A DNA stretch of 33,059 nucleotides from an archaeon 13_2_20CM_2_53_6 (GCA_001915065.1 MNDT01000053.1:1-33059); one strand, 5' to 3'; counted from the stretch's first letter, positions 8,427-17,241 are shown. Numbers and translations are program-made. The notes: a model not told the origin generated them from the letters alone.

Positions 8427-9119
8427 TTAGTCTGAACGGTTCTCTTTGGAAGGGTCCGAGTCCTCTTGTGAGCCCCTTTGACGGCCTCTTTGCCGTCGAA
8501 CTAGACTCTTCAGGAGTCGACGGAATGCGCCTTTACGGCCCGCAGCCAGCACTTCTTCCCAGTCTATTCTCATCATGAGTATTGCGATAATGATAACCGC
8601 TCCAGCTGAGGCTATGGAGGCGAAGAGGCTCCCTCCCGTGAGAACGTCGAGGAAGCCGCTGGAGGTCCGAGCGACGTACGCGATCAAGAGGGTGAGGACA
8701 AACTTTCCGGTGAACAGGGAGACGAATGTCTTGACCGGGCTGTATCGCATTACACCGAGCGGGATGAAGATGACGTCGTCCGGCAGAGGCAGTGCGGCGA
8801 ATGCGAAGGCTGCAAGGAAGGCGCTTCCACCGAGCAGTTTTCTGAGCGAGTCAAACTTGGTCTTGCTACCAGAGAAGGCTCGGCCGGCTCCGTATCCAAG
8901 GGTGTAGCTTGTGAACTTTCCGATAGAGGCGCCCAAGGCGGCGATTGTTGCGACCGGTATGAGGCTAAGGCCGGTGTCTGTCGAGGCGACGAAGACGACG
9001 AACAGCAGGTATGGGACGGGAAAGAACGGAATAACATTGCCAATTATGCTGGTGACAAAGATGCCTAGCAGAGGGTTCGTACTGATGAACTGGTTGAGAC
9101 TCTCAATGAGATCAGTCAT
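8427..9119 (-). CDS. DedA/VTT-domain membrane protein
   Basis: The 230-aa protein has the VTT (SNARE-associated/DedA) pattern: a re-entrant N-terminal region with FFPVPYLLFV, then GASIGKFTSYTLGYGAG, and LPLPDDVIFIPLGVMRYSPVKTF before the last helices. DedA proteins act in lipid scrambling and membrane homeostasis. The C-terminal tail is strongly basic (RRQRGRQRGS) then acidic and probably cytoplasmic. It starts with ATG and is divergent from the surface-protein gene. The substrate is not known. Confidence 0.82.
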   Translation of the reverse strand: MTDLIESLNQFISTNPLLGIFVTSIIGNVIPFFPVPYLLFVVFVASTDTGLSLIPVATIAALGASIGKFTSYTLGYGAGRAFSGSKTKFDSLRKLLGGSAFLAAFAFAALPLPDDVIFIPLGVMRYSPVKTFVSLFTGKFVLTLLIAYVARTSSGFLDVLTGGSLFASIASAGAVIIIAILMMRIDWEEVLAAGRKGAFRRLLKSLVRRQRGRQRGSQEDSDPSKENRSD

Positions 9120-9235
9120 CGAAGGACACGGTTCTTTCGCTAGCGGATGAAGTCGCTATTCGACAAATGAGCCGTATAAGAGGCTCTAGGATGCTCATCC
9201 CGCGGCTATCTGAGAATAGTCAGATGTACCCGGAA

Positions 9236-9249
9236 CAGTTTTATGCTTG
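9236..9249 (+). promoter_or_regulatory. TATA box of the anchored surface protein
   Basis: CAGTTTTATGCTTG fits an archaeal TATA box and overlaps the ORF-track TTG start at 9247. Transcription would begin near 9265, so the true start should be TTG 9277 or ATG 9295, not 9247. Confidence 0.4.
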
Positions 9250-9276
9250 TCAGAAGACCCAACCTCGACTACAAAA

Positions 9277-10752
9277 TTGTTCATAAAATCATACATGACA
9301 CTAGTCGGTGCTTTCACTCTCCTGTTGCTCGCGGTAGCTCCCGTCTATGCCGCGCCGCCGTTGAGTCTGGGCTCCTCGGCCTCCTACAATCTGACGGGAA
9401 AGATCCAAGTCAGCCAGAGTTGCACTTCCGATCCGGCAATTTACACACCCCAGGCCTGCGCACCCCCCTCAACGGGTAATCCCACCCTGGCGAACGTCAC
9501 AATCATGGACGACGGTAGCTGCTCATCCAGCGGGGACCCAGCTTGTAGCTTCAGCCCAATGTTCGCCCCTGTATCGCAAGGAGGCATGGTAGTCTGGACG
9601 AATCTGGGGACACTTCAGCATGATGTAAAATCCAACGCTACAGCCAACATCGGTCTTCCCAACTTCTCAGGCAACATCACAAGCGGGGGCAGCCTCCGAG
9701 TAAGCTTCCTGCAACCGGGCGTCTACCAGTACTACGACCTAGCCTACAGTTGGATGAGAGGAACGATAGTCGTTACTCCCGCTGCCTCTGCTCCAGTGGT
9801 CCCGCCCTTGCCAAGTTCGTTCCAAGTAGACCTGGGCGGAAATCTTGGGTGGAATGTAGTGGGTTTGAGCACCAGTCAGGGCAACCTCAACGTCTCTCAC
9901 CAGATCAGCCTGTCCGTGTCGCCCCTCCCCGGAATCAGCTTCACTCCGGTCACAGAATCGGGTAGCTACGAACAGTCCATCAATCTGTCGACACGCGCAG
10001 AGTCACCAAGCACAGCGACTGGCATAGTCGAGTCTTTCTCGACCTCATTAGCCTCAGCACTGGCTGGAGCCACATTCGCGACTGGCGTCACTAGCCCGGT
10101 ATTTCAGAGTACGCTCTTAGCCTCCAATACCCCAGACTATACCACGTGGTGGGTCAACGCACCCTTGTCCCTCGGAAGCCCAGTCCAGATACTGCACGGT
10201 TGGAGTAGCGTCACGGGTAGTGAGAGCTTGAACCTCCCCGGGAGCATCGGGACGAGGTCGGCCTGGATCGTCACAAGCCAACTCTTTCAGTCTATCAACA
10301 TAAGCATACCCGACCCGAGCAATCCGCTCAGCTCTACCACTTCCACAGCGGCCGTGATCCTCAAGCTCCTCTGGAGCTATGACAAGAGCACGGGCCTGCT
10401 ACTCCGCAACGATAATGCGGCCAGTCTGACGACGCACAGCGTGGCCCAAACGACCATCGGCACGATTACAGGTCCAGTCCCAGTTACAGTAACTCGGGAC
10501 ATGGCTCTGACAATCGACATTGCTCTCCGTCTCTCAACGACCAGCCTTAGCCTGCCCAAGTCCCCATCACGGACATCAACTCTCATGGGTCTGCTGTCCG
10601 CCATGCCATGGGTGCCGCTTGGAATAGCGGGACTAGCCGCTGGCGTCGCTGCGGCTCTAATCGTCTGGTTCACTCGAAGAGCCAAGGGAGCGACGCTGCC
10701 CGGGTCCGCCCCAGCCACAGCCCCGATACCTTCTCCAACAACGCCTTCCTAG
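9277..10752 (+). CDS. Secreted, C-terminally anchored protein with degenerate cupredoxin domain
   Basis: The N-terminus is a signal peptide (FIKSYMTLVGAFTLLLLAVAPVYA, read from TTG 9277); the C-terminus has one membrane segment (LGIAGLAAGVAAALIVWF) followed by a basic and proline/threonine-rich tail, giving an extracellular type I protein. Residues roughly 75-165 resemble a plastocyanin-type beta barrel: VVWTNLGTLQHDV keeps the first copper histidine, and GVYQYYDLAYSWMRG aligns with GxYxYxCxxHxxMxG but with Cys replaced by Asp and His by Tyr. The remainder is a serine/threonine-rich beta region. The ORF track starts at 9247, but a TATA box sits over that site. It is probably a cell-surface protein; an electron-transfer role is unlikely. 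Confidence 0.65.
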   Translation: MFIKSYMTLVGAFTLLLLAVAPVYAAPPLSLGSSASYNLTGKIQVSQSCTSDPAIYTPQACAPPSTGNPTLANVTIMDDGSCSSSGDPACSFSPMFAPVSQGGMVVWTNLGTLQHDVKSNATANIGLPNFSGNITSGGSLRVSFLQPGVYQYYDLAYSWMRGTIVVTPAASAPVVPPLPSSFQVDLGGNLGWNVVGLSTSQGNLNVSHQISLSVSPLPGISFTPVTESGSYEQSINLSTRAESPSTATGIVESFSTSLASALAGATFATGVTSPVFQSTLLASNTPDYTTWWVNAPLSLGSPVQILHGWSSVTGSESLNLPGSIGTRSAWIVTSQLFQSINISIPDPSNPLSSTTSTAAVILKLLWSYDKSTGLLLRNDNAASLTTHSVAQTTIGTITGPVPVTVTRDMALTIDIALRLSTTSLSLPKSPSRTSTLMGLLSAMPWVPLGIAGLAAGVAAALIVWFTRRAKGATLPGSAPATAPIPSPTTPS

Positions 10753-10757
10753 AGACT

Positions 10758-10778
10758 TCTCATTTTTTCTCTTCTCTC
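10758..10778 (+). terminator. T-rich terminator after the surface protein
   Basis: A CATTTTTTCTCTTCTCTC pyrimidine tract follows 6-25 nt after the stop codon, in the short gap between two convergent genes; this is the usual archaeal poly-T termination signal. Confidence 0.5.
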
Positions 10779-10845
10779 CGCCCTACGACAGTCTCAAAGC
10801 TCATCGATATCACCTGAGGAAGGATTTCTCAAGATTGTTGCTTTC

Positions 10846-12489
10846 CTACTTTGCAAGTAAAACTACTCGATTTTCAAGATCCTCCTCGATTCTTTGCCTC
10901 TCTCGTTTCTTCGGTCTCCCATAGCCTCCGCCTCCCGCGGTCTTGATTTCGATGATGTCTCCTTCATCGAGGATGACAGTGGTTTTCACTGGTAGTCTAA
11001 TCGTCTCTGACCGGCCTCTCTTTTTCTTGTAGAGAGAAACTTCTGTTCTCGCTCCGGGTCCGCCTCCGGAGAGCCCTTGTGGCCGGTTTCGTCCTCTCTC
11101 TGCAAGAACTGTTACTGTAATCTCATTGGTTAGTGCTTGGTAGGATCTGATGATTCCCGTGCCTCCGCGGTGGCGTCCGGGTCCGGAACTGTCAGGTCGT
11201 AGCTCGTACTGTCTGACGAGTAGTGGGTAGGATCGTTCAATCTCCTCTATCGGCGTGTTCATCGTATTGGTCATGTTTGCTTGTATGCCGTCGATGCCGT
11301 CGCGGTCGCGTTGTGCTCCGAGGCCTACTCCTATTGTCTCGTAGAAGGCCCACCTCCTTCCCCTCCATCTTCCACCCATCATGACGTTGTTCATGGACCC
11401 GCCCGAATCCGCTGGGACCTTGTCCGGGACCGCCTGGCTGAATGTGCGATATAGGAGGTCAGCGTTCCGCTGGCTCGTCTCCACGTTGCCGCCCGCCACC
11501 GGATGGGGATAGGTTGGGTTGAGGATTGTTCCTTCGGGTGCGTGGACTTGGATCGGTGCGAAGGCTCCGTGGTTTGCGGGGACATCGTCTCCTGTCAACG
11601 TTCGGGTGACGTAGTATACGCCTGAGAGGGTTACTCCGAAGACCGCGTTGAGTGGATTAGATACCTGTTTGTCGGTGCCGGTATAGTCAACTTTCAGGCT
11701 CCCTTTGGAGAGCGTGATATTGACCGACAGTAGGATATTCTCTCCGTCCGGGTCTTCGAGATAGTCTTGGGCTTGGTATGTGCCGGTTGGCATCTTTGAG
11801 AGTCGCAGCCGGGCGAGCTGCTCTGTCTTCCTCAACGACTCCGTGCAGGCTTGCCTGAATGTTTCGAGTCCGTGTTTCTTTACAAGTTCGAGGACCCTAC
11901 GTTCTCCTGTAATGTTGGCCGCTGTTTGGGCTTTGAGGTCGCCCATCCGCTCTTTTGGAGTGCGAGATCTTGAGGATAGAACTCTAACTGCGCTTTTGAT
12001 AATCCAGTTTTTCCGGATCAGGTATCGAGGGTCTATGACGACGCCTTCGTCGAAGAGAGTCTTGGCGTCTACGGATATGCTTCCTGGGACTCTGCCTCCG
12101 ACGTCGGAGTGATGAGCCTTGTTGGCGGCGTAACCTACAAGTCTGTTGGAGTGGTAGACTGGCCTGATGACGGTTACGTCGTTCAGGTGTGTCCCGGCGA
12201 TGTATGGATTGTTGACCATTATCATTGACGAAGGTTCGAGATCGATATTTTCTCTTTCGCAGTAGTCGAGTGTCCTAGCGAGTCCCCATGGCAGGGAGCC
12301 TAGATGTACAGGTATGTGTTCCGCCTGGGCGAGTAGTCTTCCCTCCTCGTCGAAGATTGCGGCCGAGTGGTCCATTCTCTCGCGGATATTGGGGCTGTAG
12401 GAGGTGTTTCGGAGGGCTATGCCCATCTCTTCGCTCGAATAGACTAGCGAGTTTCTGACGATCTCCGTCGTCGTCGGGTCCAGAAGCAT
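10846..12489 (-). CDS. hyuB: Hydantoinase B / 5-oxoprolinase-type subunit
   Basis: The 547-aa protein is a full-length HyuB (hydantoinase_B/oxoprolinase beta family): SYSPNIRERMDHSAAIFD at the N-terminus, HLNDVTVIRPVY, NKAHHSDVGGRVPGS, NVETSQRNADLL, and the C-terminal GPGRHRGGTG and AGGGGYGRPKKR. Together with HyuA these enzymes hydrolyse hydantoins, 5-oxoproline or related cyclic amides with ATP; some relatives act as acetone-type carboxylases. HyuA is not adjacent but lies 7 kb away and is damaged. Upstream in the same direction are the zinc-ribbon and S-component-like genes, so an operon with uptake of a related substrate is possible. It starts at ATG 12489. Confidence 0.88.
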   Translation of the reverse strand: MLLDPTTTEIVRNSLVYSSEEMGIALRNTSYSPNIRERMDHSAAIFDEEGRLLAQAEHIPVHLGSLPWGLARTLDYCERENIDLEPSSMIMVNNPYIAGTHLNDVTVIRPVYHSNRLVGYAANKAHHSDVGGRVPGSISVDAKTLFDEGVVIDPRYLIRKNWIIKSAVRVLSSRSRTPKERMGDLKAQTAANITGERRVLELVKKHGLETFRQACTESLRKTEQLARLRLSKMPTGTYQAQDYLEDPDGENILLSVNITLSKGSLKVDYTGTDKQVSNPLNAVFGVTLSGVYYVTRTLTGDDVPANHGAFAPIQVHAPEGTILNPTYPHPVAGGNVETSQRNADLLYRTFSQAVPDKVPADSGGSMNNVMMGGRWRGRRWAFYETIGVGLGAQRDRDGIDGIQANMTNTMNTPIEEIERSYPLLVRQYELRPDSSGPGRHRGGTGIIRSYQALTNEITVTVLAERGRNRPQGLSGGGPGARTEVSLYKKKRGRSETIRLPVKTTVILDEGDIIEIKTAGGGGYGRPKKRERQRIEEDLENRVVLLAK

Positions 12490-12580
12490 TGTCCAAGCGA
12501 TCAGATGGTTCGTGTTGTTTGTTATTCAGTTTGCTAGGGCTCCGCTGGTTGTAGTCAAAGAAAGAATGGAGTTGTGAGAT

Positions 12581-12772
12581 CTAGGCGATCTGCTTTATCC
12601 TAGGCACTTCGAAAAAGGGCGCTATAGTCGCCTTCACAGCCACCTGCGCTTCTGGTGTAAGATCCTCGAAGCCCTTTCCACAGTGAGGACAATCTTCGAA
12701 TTCTCCACGATTGGCCTTCTTGACGAACCATTCTCCACAGTGCCAACACTTCACAACTGGAGTGACACACAT
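12581..12772 (-). CDS. Small zinc-ribbon protein
   Basis: The 63-aa protein contains CWHCGEWF and, 20 residues later, CPHCGKGF, a four-cysteine zinc ribbon, followed by a helical tail. It starts with ATG preceded by GGAG six bases upstream, five bases after the stop of the S-component-like gene, so the two are co-translated. The partner or target is unknown; zinc ribbons of this size often bind nucleic acid or metalloenzyme partners. Confidence 0.7.
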   Translation of the reverse strand: MCVTPVVKCWHCGEWFVKKANRGEFEDCPHCGKGFEDLTPEAQVAVKATIAPFFEVPRIKQIA

Positions 12773-12777
12773 TTCTC

Positions 12778-13479
12778 CTACCTCACCTCCTTTCGGATCC
12801 TCTCTGCTATGTCGAGTCTGCCTCCGAGTGCCGATTTAAGGGCAACGATTCCCGTTGCGCCTCCGAACGTGGCTATTGTCCGTTCCAAGTACATTAGAGG
12901 CGTAATTCCTAGCCATACTGGTCCTGTGAGGCTTAGGAGGCTTATGCTGAGAATGTTGAGTGTGACCTGTTCGGTCATGGCCGTGTAGAATGTTAGTATT
13001 CCGATTCGTGGGTTTTCCTTCAGTCGAAAGGCCGCGGGGAGGGAGATGATCACGAGGAGGTATGGTATGAGCCAGAAGAGTGTTCCGCCTCTGGATAGGG
13101 CGATGTAGTATGTTGCGCCCGCTAGGACGTAGGCCCATGGTAAGATGGGTCCAAGGCCATAGTGGAAAGCAACGCTTCCGGCTCCTGCGGCGATCATGGG
13201 AACCAGGAGTCCTGGTAGCCCGAAGGCTTGGTAGAAACTGGGCTGGCCGAGTGCCATTCCCAGGCTGCCTACGAATGCGGTGGCGAGTGCCGGTATTGGT
13301 CTCAGTACTGCGGCTATTACTGGGAGCATGACGATTTCGAGGGTGATGAAGGCGGGCCCGCCGATGAATGGCGTCAACGGAATGAAGGTAGTGATGACGT
13401 AGGTAGCTGCCAGGCCAGCGGCGAGTGTTAGTTCGGCGGTTCTAGGAATCCATTGTCTTGTGATTGCTTGCGTATGCAT
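12778..13479 (-). CDS. ECF-transporter S-component-like membrane protein
   Basis: This hydrophobic protein has about six membrane segments and the small-residue-rich pattern of energy-coupling-factor substrate-binding (S) components (ATYVITTFIPLTPFIGG, LRPIPALATAFVGSLGMALG). S components bind vitamins or metals and pair with shared ATPases; none is in the window. The ORF track begins at 13536, but ATG 13479 is preceded by a perfect GGGAGG five bases upstream, which decides the start. The leader contains a hairpin whose arm is complementary to this ribosome-binding site (separate entry). It forms an operon with the zinc-ribbon gene and probably HyuB. The family call is moderate; it could be another small transporter type. 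Confidence 0.55.
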   Translation of the reverse strand: MHTQAITRQWIPRTAELTLAAGLAATYVITTFIPLTPFIGGPAFITLEIVMLPVIAAVLRPIPALATAFVGSLGMALGQPSFYQAFGLPGLLVPMIAAGAGSVAFHYGLGPILPWAYVLAGATYYIALSRGGTLFWLIPYLLVIISLPAAFRLKENPRIGILTFYTAMTEQVTLNILSISLLSLTGPVWLGITPLMYLERTIATFGGATGIVALKSALGGRLDIAERIRKEVR

Positions 13480-13482
13480 TCT

Positions 13483-13541
13483 GCCTCCCGACTCCGGGGT
13501 TTTCTTATGGCGCAACGGGTGGGAGGCCCCACTCACGCGCC
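13483..13541 (-). promoter_or_regulatory. Leader hairpin with anti-Shine-Dalgarno potential (candidate riboswitch-like element)
   Basis: In the minus-strand leader GGCGC...GCGCC encloses GTGGG-GCCT-CCCAC, an outer and inner stem with a small internal loop (13509-13541). The segment GCCTCCC in this hairpin is perfectly complementary (7 bp) to GGGAGGC, which is the ribosome-binding site at 13483-13489. The two pairings exclude each other, so the leader could switch translation. It does not match a riboswitch class I know. If the longer ORF start (13536) is used, this is coding and the idea fails. Confidence 0.4.
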
Positions 13542-13570
13542 CTGATGTCCAAGGCGGAGAGAGGGGTTTT

Positions 13571-13580
13571 GTTTTAAGAC
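13571..13580 (-). promoter_or_regulatory. TATA-like element of the S-component operon
   Basis: GTCTTAAAAC on the minus strand would start transcription near 13548-13552, giving a leader of about 70 nt that contains the hairpin. Confidence 0.35.
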
Positions 13581-13586
13581 TTACCT

Positions 13587-13598
13587 GTAGATGTCTAC
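13587..13598. promoter_or_regulatory. Palindromic operator candidate
   Basis: GTAGATGTCTAC is an inverted repeat (GTAGA/TCTAC, 2-bp centre) located just upstream of the minus-strand TATA element and between divergent genes; placement suits an activator or repressor site. Confidence 0.3.
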
Positions 13599-13658
13599 TG
13601 TAGAAACGGTGAGCAGCTAGTGGCTAGGATTATGCAAGCGAGACAATGAGATCTTTGG

Positions 13659-13973
13659 TTGCCGAGAAGCTTGAACGGCAATAAGGATGTGTGGGCAATG
13701 GTCATAGCACCCGGAGGCGAGGCTGGTTATGTGAAGAGGTCTCGCATACATTTTGAGAGAGGCATCTGTTTTGTTGTGGACCCTGGCAGGAACATGTTCG
13801 AGGTGGTTCCGAAGAAAATAGAACGCGTAGACGCAGTAACCCTAGTTGCCTCTACCGGCTTTTGGCATTATGGGGATGTTAGAATGATTTTCGACTCCTC
13901 AGCAGACGCGGATATAATCGAACAAAAGCTGAAATCAGAACTTTCCAAGAGTAAAGGGAAGAACCTAGGCTAG
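13659..13973 (+). CDS. Small hypothetical protein, possible PH-like fold
   Basis: This 104-aa protein starts with TTG (later in-frame ATG codons are possible starts). Its pattern (FVVDPGRNMFEVVPKKIERVDAVTL ... DVRMIFDS then a C-terminal helix DADIIEQKLKSEL) resembles a small bacterial/archaeal PH-like domain: beta strands closed by one helix. No family is firmly recognised. It overlaps the convergent downstream gene by four bases through a shared CTAG stop. Confidence 0.5.
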   Translation: MPRSLNGNKDVWAMVIAPGGEAGYVKRSRIHFERGICFVVDPGRNMFEVVPKKIERVDAVTLVASTGFWHYGDVRMIFDSSADADIIEQKLKSELSKSKGKNLG

Positions 13974-14413
13974 CCCGAAACCGGTGGCACCTCGCCCTGC
14001 GTTGCACCCGGTTTCAGCCAGTCCGCTACTTTACTCGCGTCTTCAGTCGACGCAAAGAACAGAATCATTTTCTTGGAGGCTAGCCTCTCGCCCCAACGCT
14101 CCACATAGAGACTGGTCGGACTGGTAAATTCGACTTTTGAAGCAACCATTATGCCGGAGTCTGCAATACCGGTGATCAGCAGTCTCTCTCCGTCACGCTT
14201 GATCCCGATCGGGATCCATCTACTGCGCAGATAGAATCCGGAGATTGTGGCGGCGGCCAGAGCAAACGCGACAAAAAAGAAAACCCCGAATAGGCTGTTA
14301 GGCAGGTCGGCCCAAGCTCCGGCACCTAAAACTAGAAAGACAAGGCTGGCGACAACCCAGCGCCATAAGGTCATAATGGGCCTCGCTTTCGCGTAGACCT
14401 CATAGCCTGGCAT
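13970..14413 (-). CDS. Two-helix membrane protein with PH-like C-terminal domain
   Basis: The protein from ATG 14413 has two adjacent membrane segments (WRWVVASLVFLVLGAGAWA and SLFGVFFFVAFALAAATI) followed by a soluble beta-rich domain (IKRDGERLLITGI...KKMILFFASTEDASKVADWL) that looks PH-like. The ORF track extends to 14572, which would overlap the end of the helicase gene; those extra residues are low-complexity and charged, and AAGGATC lies 13 nt upstream of 14413, so I prefer the shorter form. It follows the helicase on the same strand. Function is unknown. Confidence 0.55.
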   Translation of the reverse strand: MPGYEVYAKARPIMTLWRWVVASLVFLVLGAGAWADLPNSLFGVFFFVAFALAAATISGFYLRSRWIPIGIKRDGERLLITGIADSGIMVASKVEFTSPTSLYVERWGERLASKKMILFFASTEDASKVADWLKPGATQGEVPPVSG

Positions 14414-14474
14414 GGCATCCCGCTGATCCTTCTTCGCTTTCTTGTTCAAACGGGATACTCGTCCGTCTGACTTC

Positions 14475-15749
14475 TCAGCGTCGTCGGTGGCGTCTGAACC
14501 TGCCAGCGTCCCTGGACCTCTTCTGTCTTCCACGATGGTCTCTCTTCCTTCTGCCTCCCCCGCGACCGCCAAACCTTGCAGGTCGCGAAGGTAGTAGGAA
14601 GCGTGTTCGAGCGGTTCCTTCCAGCGCGAACCTCCCGTCCTGTTCGATGGTAGTCCCCGTCATGTTCTTGATGTTGTTGAAAATATCGTGGTCTTCACGG
14701 CTGACAAGCGAGATTGACGTTCCTTTCTTCCCTGCTCGTGCCGTCCGTCCCACTCGGTGAAAGTACATGAGTGGATCGTCTGGCATGTCATAGTTGACCA
14801 CATGGCTGACCCAAGGTATATCGAGACCTCTGGCGGCAACGTCCGTTGCGACGAGTACGTCGATCCGTCCCTGGCGGAAGGCCTGTGACACAGCGTTTCT
14901 CTGGCTTTGAGACATGTCGCCATGCAGGGCTTCAGCATTGACATTGTTTCTTGCAAGTGCTTCGGCGAGATGAGCTGCTCTGATCTTTGTTGAACAGAAG
15001 ACTAGTGCTCCCTCCATTCTCTCTGTCTTGAGTATGGCGATTAGAACGGGAAACTTTGCGTCTTCTTCTGCCGTGACGTAGGATTGGCGAAGTGATTCCA
15101 CGGCGATCTCCTCGCTGTCGACGAATACTCGCAGAGGGTTGGACAGATACCGTTGGGAGAGTTTGACCACCTCGTTGGGCATTGTGGCTGAGAACAGTGC
15201 CGTCTGGTGGCCTCGGGGTACATTCTCGAGGATCGACTTGACATCGTCTATGAAGCCCATGTCCAGCATCCGGTCAGCCTCGTCGATAACGACGAACTTG
15301 GCACCGTGTAGATCGACGGTTCTACGCTTCAGGTGGTCGAGTAATCTGCCTGGCGTGGCTACGACTATTTTCGCATAACCGCGACGTAACTGCTCGATCT
15401 GCATTCTCATGCTTGAGCCACCATAGATTGGCATCGTCCGTGATGGAAGATGCTTGGCAAGACGTTCGAACTCGCCCGCGACCTGCACAGCAAGCTCTCT
15501 GGTTGGAACTAGTACCAGTCCTTGGATTTCGCGTGAGTGTGGCTCGACCCTCTGCAGCATCGGCAACGCATAGGCCAGTGTCTTGCCGGACCCGGTCTGG
15601 GCTTGTCCGATCAGGTCTCTGCCCTTCAAGAGTGGTGCTATTGCTTCTGTTTGTATCGGGAATGCTTCGTGGAAGCCCATCTCCCGGACGGCCTGGAGGA
15701 GACGCGGATTCAAGCCGAATGATTCGAAGCCTTGAGCCAATTTGTTCAC
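14475..15749 (-). CDS. DEAD-box RNA helicase
   Basis: All core motifs are visible in order: Q motif region (FESFGL...FPIQTEAI), Walker A AQTGSGKT, PTRELA, TPGRLLDHL, the DEAD box IDEADRMLD, SAT, then FCSTKIRAAHLAEAL, ATDVAARGLD and HRVGRTARAGKKG. It is an ATP-dependent RNA helicase that remodels structured RNA or ribonucleoprotein. The C-terminal tail is arginine/glycine-rich (FGGRGGGRRKR...), typical for RNA binding. The start is GTG 15749 with GGAG adjacent. 424 aa is normal for a minimal DEAD-box protein. Confidence 0.95.
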   Translation of the reverse strand: MNKLAQGFESFGLNPRLLQAVREMGFHEAFPIQTEAIAPLLKGRDLIGQAQTGSGKTLAYALPMLQRVEPHSREIQGLVLVPTRELAVQVAGEFERLAKHLPSRTMPIYGGSSMRMQIEQLRRGYAKIVVATPGRLLDHLKRRTVDLHGAKFVVIDEADRMLDMGFIDDVKSILENVPRGHQTALFSATMPNEVVKLSQRYLSNPLRVFVDSEEIAVESLRQSYVTAEEDAKFPVLIAILKTERMEGALVFCSTKIRAAHLAEALARNNVNAEALHGDMSQSQRNAVSQAFRQGRIDVLVATDVAARGLDIPWVSHVVNYDMPDDPLMYFHRVGRTARAGKKGTSISLVSREDHDIFNNIKNMTGTTIEQDGRFALEGTARTRFLLPSRPARFGGRGGGRRKRDHRGRQKRSRDAGRFRRHRRR

Positions 15750-15926
15750 TCCAAAGGATTGCCGACTAAGATGTCTAGTTTGTGATCGTGAATCTGTATC
15801 GGATCCGTTGCGTGCTGGGCATTATCGGGGTAAAAGTTTCCGCGCTCTTCATAAATGTCTTGGCCGTTGATGGGAAACTGAGCGTTCCGTTAGAGGAGTA
15901 ATGCGGCCGGATTAGGATGAGCCATC

Positions 15927-17183
15927 TCAAAGAGCGATCAAGCCAAACCAGGCCATTGCTACAGCTACATATCCGGCCGCGATCAGAAACGTAGTCGGAT
16001 GATTGATTACCCTGCCACGACACTTTGCATGGAACGAAAAAACCGCCATATAGCCCACAGCAGTGAAGAATATCGCGTCGAACGCGAAGGCATACCAGTT
16101 GAGTTCTTGCGAGACGTTCCCGCAACTAAGGATTTCTCGCCAAGTGAATGGAAACCCGTATCCCCAGAATCGAATACAGGTAAGTCCTAGCCAACCTTGC
16201 CATACCAAGATGAGACCTGTGGCAAGTGTGACTATGACTCCGATGGATACGAGGCTTGAAACAAGGACGACGTTCTCGACTATCCGGGTGAACTTGGGGT
16301 TGTTGTTGACTCTCGGAAAGACGATCCCGGTTCCTAGTGAGGATAATGCGACTGCAGCTGAGAGGATTGTAATGGATGACCAAACACTCGGAAAGCATGT
16401 AGGGCAGGCGGGCAGTGGCGGGTCCACAGTGAGTGTCAAGGCTTCCGTATGAGTTATCGAGCCATTGGTGGCTGTTAGAATGCCAGTGTAACGGCCAAGC
16501 GTCGCGTTGGCAGGTACTCGGAACGTGATAGTCGGCTCGACCATTCCAGCCTCGGGAACAATGAGCGTGGATGGCTTGATGGAGACTTTCACATTGAGGT
16601 TGAGGGTTGCGGTCAGGTTTACCTTGCCGGAGAAATGGTTGATGCTCGTCACCCAGCCCCAGGAAGTGTAGTTTTTCACCCGCTGCTACACGGCCCATAT
16701 TCCCATTGCCGAGGGAGAAGCAACAATCGATGCTAAAATCAGCGGGAAGAGGCTGGGCCTCGAAAATTACAGGCACCGAATGAGAGAGCGGGCCGCTTAC
16801 TCCCGTTATGGTTATGGTGAAATTACCGCTAACATACGAGGTTGCGAAGAGGGGTGTAGACGCTGATCCACCCGCCGGCAAGTCTAGGATAACACTCTGG
16901 CTCGAGACGCCACTGGTCAGTGAGACACTAGGACCAGAAGGATAGACAGAGGCTGAAACGTTCACACTGCCCGAGAAACCTCCTAGACTGGTGAGAGTAA
17001 TGGTAGAACTCAACGATGGGCCTGCCACTGAGGACGGATTGGCGGATATACCAAAGTCAGGAACGCCTTCACGGGAACTAGAAACGCCACTAAGACTAGT
17101 ACCCCAACCAGCGGCAGAAAGCGTCCTAGGAACCTCGTCGTCCTCAAAGGCTCATTCAGACTAGCCTTTCTATTCTGACCCAC
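15927..17183 (-). pseudogene. Frameshifted secreted/membrane surface protein
   Basis: Three consecutive minus-strand frames together make one protein. A signal peptide (RFLGRFLPLVGVLVLVAFLVPVKA) starts at GTG 17183; the mature part (DFGISANPSSVAGPSLSSTITLTSLGGFSG, an Ig-like surface repeat) is in a second frame; after NMGRVAAGEK a third frame continues KNYTSWGWVTSINHFSGKVNLTA and ends with four membrane segments. The first shift lies near 17060, the second at a run of five A near 16676, where one extra A (or a -1 slip) restores the frame. Both shifts are in the same direction. It could be a decaying gene, sequencing errors, or slippage expression. ORFs 15927-16679 and 16126-17028 are its pieces. 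Confidence 0.7.
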
Positions 17184-17241
17184 TTGAGTCTGCTGAAACT
17201 CGATTGATCGTTGCGCTGGATATTGAGTGTGTTCTCTGTCT

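Noticed and set aside
15775-16125. 116-aa minus-strand ORF
   Set aside because: Different frame of the surface protein's membrane region; composition is a shadow.
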